This document shows positions 59,321 through 64,000 of a DNA stretch of 64,000 bases, piece by piece. Under the pieces are notes generated by a model that saw only the letters and a list, made by a program, of their open reading frames with translations, was not told the DNA's origin and did not search any database. Origin of the DNA: Blasia pusilla (lineage: Eukaryota; Marchantiophyta; Marchantiopsida; Blasiales); the NCBI GenBank assembly GCA_050084515.1, contig CM114273.1:34534001-34598000 (forward strand). Direction: 5' to 3'. The translations under genes were made by a program, and so were the position numbers. The first letter of the stretch is position 1. Each line of letters opens with the position of its first letter.

Positions 59321-60010
59321 ACATAGAGGATCAACGAGTAATTTGGGTGTAAATTTTTATGGAGATGTCGATTGAGGTTGGGGATAGGTTTGTTGTGCCG
59401 GGAACATCATTTTTTAAGAAGTACCTATTTTGATCTTAGTGAGTGGGATAACCCATTGACTAAGTCAACGATCACCCGGTAACCTATGCATGCACGTTAC
59501 TAGTGGGATGGGTATTTTTTGGGGGATAGCCTTGGGATGAGCCATTTTTGGCTCTTCCCAAGGCTATAAGAGAGGGAAAGATGACTTTCGCAAGCCATCG
59601 TTCTCATGTAGGGCCTTAGAAGCATCTTTATTACTTGTGTATATAGGAACTAGACTGCTAGCGCATGGATTCCTTCATAGGGGAGGGTGGATGTGGCTCG
59701 ATATGCCGAGGTAGATTCAAGAGTGCAGCTTTAGGCAGGATGAGCCGTTTTTACTCCCATTTTACATAAGAAATATGCAAGGGGGCGAGGGAAATTCGTT
59801 GTATCCAAGTAGGCAAGCGAGTTGCCCTAGTCGAGAGCCCTTGAAGACAGTGGTTTACGTTTGTGTTTTTTTTTTCTGGTCAAAAAGCCGTATGCGGAAG
59901 CGTTGCTCGCTGATTAGTGGATCGACTCGTGCGTTGGGAAGAATGGTGTTGTGTGGTGTGTAGATGTATCCAACGATGTGGATTGTGTAACTATGTATAT
60001 GTATGCGCAT

Positions 60011-60584
60011 GAAAAATTTATGAGTGCACAAGATAAAAATTAAAGCAAGTAATAAAAATTCAATAATATTTTTCCTCATGAAAAATGGGTGGGAAATTTT
60101 TTCACAATAGAAGAGTAAAAATTATAAAAAAGAATATTTTTAGGATTTTGACAACAAGAAAAAGACTTTTTAACAATTTCATTTAAAACTACTAATACTT
60201 CTTCTAGTCCTCCAAACCAAATAATTGAATAAATTAGCTTCTTATTTATCAAAACAAATATAGTCGGAAGAAATAAAAATTGGTTGGGAAGAATATGTCT
60301 AGATGTAAAGTTGGAATATCTTAGTTTCGGTCTCATACTAGATATTTGTTTGCATTCCTTGCTGGTCTAAATGTAATAGGAGGATGATTTATTGATTTCC
60401 CAAGTTATTATTTTTTCTATAGATGCCATATCATGTAGACTTAGTTGATATGAAATAAAATTCTCGTAAGAGTTTCGAGTATGTGTTATGAAAATGCCTA
60501 GGGTTAGGCATTTACATGAAGGGCACTGCCATTAATTGCTAATCTATATTACTTAGAGAGGATGGGGTTAGAGAAACCCTTCTC
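60011..60584. other. AT-rich spacer, no gene recognised
   Basis: Only chance frames are present. A word ATCTATATTACTTAGAGAGG at 60542 resembles the candidate Helitron-like starts at 31978 and 51542. Confidence 0.35.
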
Positions 60585-61021
60585 TGTCGTGCGCATATAT
60601 ATCGCTACACAACATAGTAAATCTCACAAAATCTCTCCATGGTGCACACAAATCAAAATCTCTCTCTCTCTCTCTCTCTCTCTCAATCTCTCACTCTCTC
60701 TCTTGGAGGTATAACCCCTTCCCTTTCCCAAGCTCTCTCCACGGTAACCTATGCTCGTAGGTCACCTTCTTGGGTCTTGACATGCTAGAAGAGGTTAAGG
60801 GACACTCTCCTAAAGTGGAAATTCAAATATACAAAATCAATAGCTTATCCAAAATAGTAAGTTCCTCAATATGGCTCCAAATGAGCCGAAACGAAAGGAA
60901 AACTTGCTCTCTCAAATTACCCGTGGCCTCAACATGTTATCTTAGACCTCATGAACCTATCCTCCACAATCCTCGAACGCGTTCTACTAGATCTTGTCGA
61001 TCTATCATAAAATACGTGACA
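60585..61021 (-). mobile_element. Decayed solo terminal repeat of the C/D family
   Basis: On the - strand it begins TGTCACGTATTTTATGATAG (61021) and ends CGCACGACA (60585), with recognisable inner blocks (GTTACCGTGGAGAGAGCTTGG, GGTTATACCTCC) and a much shortened B. A (CT)n run at 60656-60686 has expanded inside it. Flanks TCTC and AGAG do not match, so the target duplication is lost or the ends are eroded. Confidence 0.7.
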
Positions 61022-62510
61022 AGAGAGAAAGAGAGTTTCAAAGCTCATATTCTTTTTTATTGGCGAAAAAGTTATGATACTTCTTGCCTTTGTGTGAGTG
61101 TGTAACCAAATCTCTCACCATCAGAGTGGATTTGGCGCACTAATGAGCACTATGGAATGTTTGTGTAATGTGCACTTACTTGTTCATTTCTTTATTCAAG
61201 ACCTCTTGATGCATGGTCATCTTTATATTGTATCTTGTATTTATGAGTGTATCGATGATGACACTGATGTGCATATGCACCGACAAAGATACATTAAAGG
61301 CACCCTTCAATAATGGATGGAATTTAAGCACTCCCCTTAAGCTAGAATCCTATTGGATTGTTCAAATCCAAATGTCTCCATTACAATTAAAATTTTTGTC
61401 CTTTGAACTCAACCCTAAAATAAAACTAGATTAAAACCATATCCAATCACGCTAGACCTGAAACAAGAGTATATTAAAACATTATTAAACTTCCCACCCT
61501 TTCATTTTAGGCGTGACCTAGAATGACAATGACCTCTTTCTAGAGGTGGAGGTCACGGAAAATAGCCTTAGCCACCCGTTTAGATTCACGGGGAACTTCC
61601 GTCTGCCGGAGTGCGCATTGAGCCGCCCTAGAAGGCCATGCATGCGATGCGGTTCCTTCCTTCGCTGCCTGCCTGCCTCCTCCCTCTCTCTCTCTCTCTC
61701 AACCGGAGCCAGCCAGTCACCCGCCGGCGCAAGTAGTCAGTCCGTCCGCCTCACCTCCGGTCCGAAAGTCCCGTCCGTCTGCTACTCATGTACGCCCGCG
61801 CGCTTTCCCCGTCCCCCGAGTCCTCCGCGTCCCCCGCACGGCATCCCATGCCCTCCCAACTCGCATCCCATCCATTCCATCTCATGCATCCCATGGCCCC
61901 CGCCACCCCATCTCTCCTCTCTCGGATGGATGGATGGATGGACCGCGCCATCCCTCCCTCCCTCCATCCATCCATCGAGCCAGCCGGTAAGCACTAACTC
62001 GCAGTACTACACGACGAATCCCGTAACCAAACCCACCGATTCCGTAAGCAAATCCCGTACCTCACCCAAAAACCGACGAACTAACCATAACCGCGCGGAC
62101 GGAAGATCGATCAAACGAACGAACCCACGAACGAACGAACAAACACAGAACTCGACGCCGTCAGAAGGCGAGAGCCCAAAACAAGACACACACACACACA
62201 GAGACAGAGAGAAGAGTCAGTGAGGAGAGTCGAAGGGGAGGGAGAGGGGAGTGGAGTGGAGTGGAGTGGACTGTTGGAGAGAGAGTGAGAGAGAGGGAGG
62301 GAGAGGGGAGTGATCGAATGCGGAGTGGAAGCGGAGGTTGAGGGGGGGGCCGGGGAGGGGAGACAGTGAGCGGTAGCGAAGCAACATGAGGAGGAGGGAG
62401 ACGGGTTCAGCGTGTTTCCAGCAGTTTCGAATGCATTGAGAGAACTTATCTAGGGGGGAGGAGAGGAGTGCTGCCGCTGCTGCCAGGCCAGCGAGGGAGG
62501 CAACCCAGCT
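61022..62510. other. Intergenic DNA and probable 5' untranslated/promoter region of the Bruno-like gene
   Basis: No gene was recognised to about 61540. From 61560 the sequence becomes GC- and CT-rich with microsatellites: (CT)n at 61683-61700, (ATGG)n at 61925-61941, (GGAGT)n at about 62250-62270. The last about 300 bp are purine-rich, as common in plant 5' untranslated regions. Long frames here are low-complexity and I do not call them genes. Confidence 0.45.
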
Positions 62511-64000
62511 ATGGCTGCAGTGCCCGCGATACGTGATGCAGCGGGAGTGGTGGATGCAGTGAAGCTGTTTGTGGGACAGGTGCCCAAGAACCTCAGCGAG
62601 CAGCAAATTGCTGCCATCTTCGGTGAGGCCGGGTGTGTTCGAGAAATCAACATCATCAAGGATAAGCTCACTAAGCAATCAAGAGGTGTGGTTTTCTGTC
62701 TGTTCCTCGCTCGCCTTGTCCGGTTGAGTCGTGTCCGGTGCAGTACAGTGCAGTTCAGTGAAGGCCATTGTAGTCCCACTCGCCTGTGGTCCGTCTTGCG
62801 TCGTTTGTCGAGTACGCTGCGTCTTGCTTTGCTTTGCTTTGCGTTACTTCAAGGTTGCAGGAGTATTGCGCGAGGTTCTTTCCACTTCTCCTGCCGTGCG
62901 CGAGATTCTTCTCACTTCTCCTGCTGCTGCGGACCGAAAAAAACTAGTCATCCGAGGACGACCTCGCGCCTCCGAGGTGAAGCGTATTCAAAGGATGGAA
63001 AATAAAAGCTCATTTCTCCAAGCGTCTCTAGTACAAGACAATACGATGGACGATGGTGCCGTCTGCTTTCGCCCTCTGGACCTACCGCCGAACTGTATTC
63101 AATGCTCAGCCCGGCCTTTCGAGCCTGTCCGTCTGATGCTCACACTGCCAACATAACATGCTGTCGTTTCCCGGGAATCGATCAGCCCAGCCCTCGCAAA
63201 CCCACGGAACCTAAGCCAAGCCCAGCCAAGCCAAGCCAAGCCAAGCCAACCGAACGAAACTGAACTCGCTGCGTTCTCACGACGTGGTTTCTGGGCATGT
63301 GTGCAGGATGCTGCTTTGTAACCTATAGTACGAGAGAGGAGGCGGACAATGCCATCGCCATTTTCCACGACAAGCGTACACTCCCCCCGGTATTTGATAA
63401 CGTCGTTCCTAATTTATTAGGGTTTTCGCGTTGTGGGTGCTGGCACTTCTCCGGTCTTTGAATTTCACCAGAAATTGGCGTCGTTCAGTGTTGAGGCGAG
63501 TCTGCTCTGCTGCTTCAGAGGATGCGAGTTCTAATTCAGACAGGTTGAGGCTGTTTGGCAATGCGGTGGGTGGTTGGATGGATGAATGGGAAAGGAGTGG
63601 GGAATCGAGGGATTGCGTTGTGGTTGTGTGTGAGGCATAGACGTAGGCAGGAAGAGATGAGGAACTGTTGCAAACAAACTCCGTTACTGGCTTTCTCTAC
63701 AACTGTTGACACTGTTATTGTAGGTGGCCAGTCCACTGCAAGTGAAGTACGCAGACGGAGAACTGGAGAGACTAGGTAATATGTCTGTGCTAGACCTTGT
63801 TGAGGGTTTTTCCCCTCTTTTGTAATGAGCATAAGTTTACAACACCACTCCAGCGTTGACAGCAGGTCCAATTTCCAGCAGGTTTCTTTGATCAGTTTGC
63901 TTCATTCGTGTATTGTTCATCCTTTCAGATCTGTACAGAGATCTTGCTGGGGTGAATCTTTGGGTGATGATCTCCAGACCGGGTCTGCATCATTTGTGTT
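62511..64000 (+). CDS. Bruno-like (CELF/BRN) RNA-binding protein, first exons; continues past the window
   Basis: The ATG at 62511 opens exon 1 (62511-62685), followed by exon 2 (63307-63389) and exon 3 (63724-63775), with GT/AG borders and matching phases. Together they encode the first RRM: RNP2 KLFVGQVPKNLSEQQI, then VREINIIKDKLTKQSRG, RNP1 CCFVTYSTREEADNAI, and SPLQVKYADGELERL, the stretch that links RRM1 to RRM2 in plant BRN1/BRN2 and animal CELF proteins. The family binds UG-rich mRNA elements; plant members repress SOC1 mRNA in Arabidopsis. The short N-terminal tail (AAVPAIRDAAGVVDAV) is not conserved. Remaining RRMs should lie beyond 64000. Frames in the introns (62687-63305) are not coding. 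Confidence 0.9.

Larger units (their letters stand above)
52173..60010 (+). mobile_element. Old solo terminal repeat (A-B) of the element A family, split by element D
   Basis: The left part, 52173-52220 (TGTTACATCTATTAGTCGAC), and the right part, 59325-60010, together align to A2-B2 of element A: GAGTGTAAC-like start, GGCTCTTCCCAAGGCTATAAGAGAGG at the promoter, CTAGACTGCTAGCG, and B remnants to TATGTATGCGCATG. About 130 bp near 59780-59910 do not align and may be a further insertion. It is strongly diverged, so it is the oldest copy here. Confidence 0.75.

Noticed and set aside
61546-62223. 225-codon + strand open frame upstream of the Bruno-like gene
   Set aside because: Low-complexity Pro/Ser/Thr sequence from microsatellites, no domain; better read as promoter/untranslated DNA.

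Overview
The window looks like nuclear DNA of a land plant with flagellated sperm, probably not a moss. It carries a multi-exon gene for the axonemal protein CFAP57, which flowering plants lack, and the first exons of a Bruno/CELF-type RNA-binding gene with plant-type introns. It also holds old mitochondrial insertions (nad6, atp6) whose codons need at least a dozen C-to-U edits, including an ACG start, to read as normal proteins. Heavy mitochondrial editing plus motile sperm fits a fern, lycophyte, hornwort, some liverworts or a cycad/Ginkgo-type gymnosperm. I cannot name the species.

Layout. 1-7289: 3' part of a Ty3-type retrotransposon (element A, + strand). 7290-12600: mitochondrion-derived and unassigned sequence. 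12600-16300: intergenic DNA with a diverged duplication and a 61-bp minisatellite. 16530-29801: CFAP57 on the - strand, 18 exons. 29802-32052: CFAP57 upstream region and AT-rich DNA. 32053-51030: element C (+), split by a solo terminal repeat (35494-36113), by an unrelated about 1.2-kb solo-LTR-like insertion (36354-47324) that itself contains the 9.75-kb element E (-, 36845-46598), and by another solo terminal repeat (48311-48889). 52173-60010: an old solo terminal repeat split by complete element D (+, 52221-59320). 60585-61021: a decayed solo repeat. 62511 to the end: the Bruno-like gene.

The notable system is the retrotransposon group (A, C, D, E; at least three terminal-repeat families). 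The gene order is gag - aspartic protease - C5-cytosine DNA methyltransferase - reverse transcriptase/RNase H - DDE integrase - PHD finger. A DNA-methylation writer and a probable histone-tail reader thus lie in one element. The ends are not ordinary LTRs. Copies read A1 - internal - B1-A2-B2, a split direct repeat known from tyrosine-recombinase DIRS/PAT-type elements, yet these encode a DDE integrase and are flanked by 4-bp target duplications (ACTG, ACAT, CTGC). The polypurine tract abuts B1 and the primer site abuts A1. The repeat produced by reverse transcription should therefore be B-A, and the genomic form is a circular permutation of that cDNA opened at a GACA/TGTC junction. The primer site is not tRNA-like: it complements the predicted 5' end of the element's own transcript about 30 bp after a TATA box, as in Tf1-type self-priming. 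Most copies are broken by stops or indels; the methyltransferase frame of A and the PHD fingers of D and E are intact.
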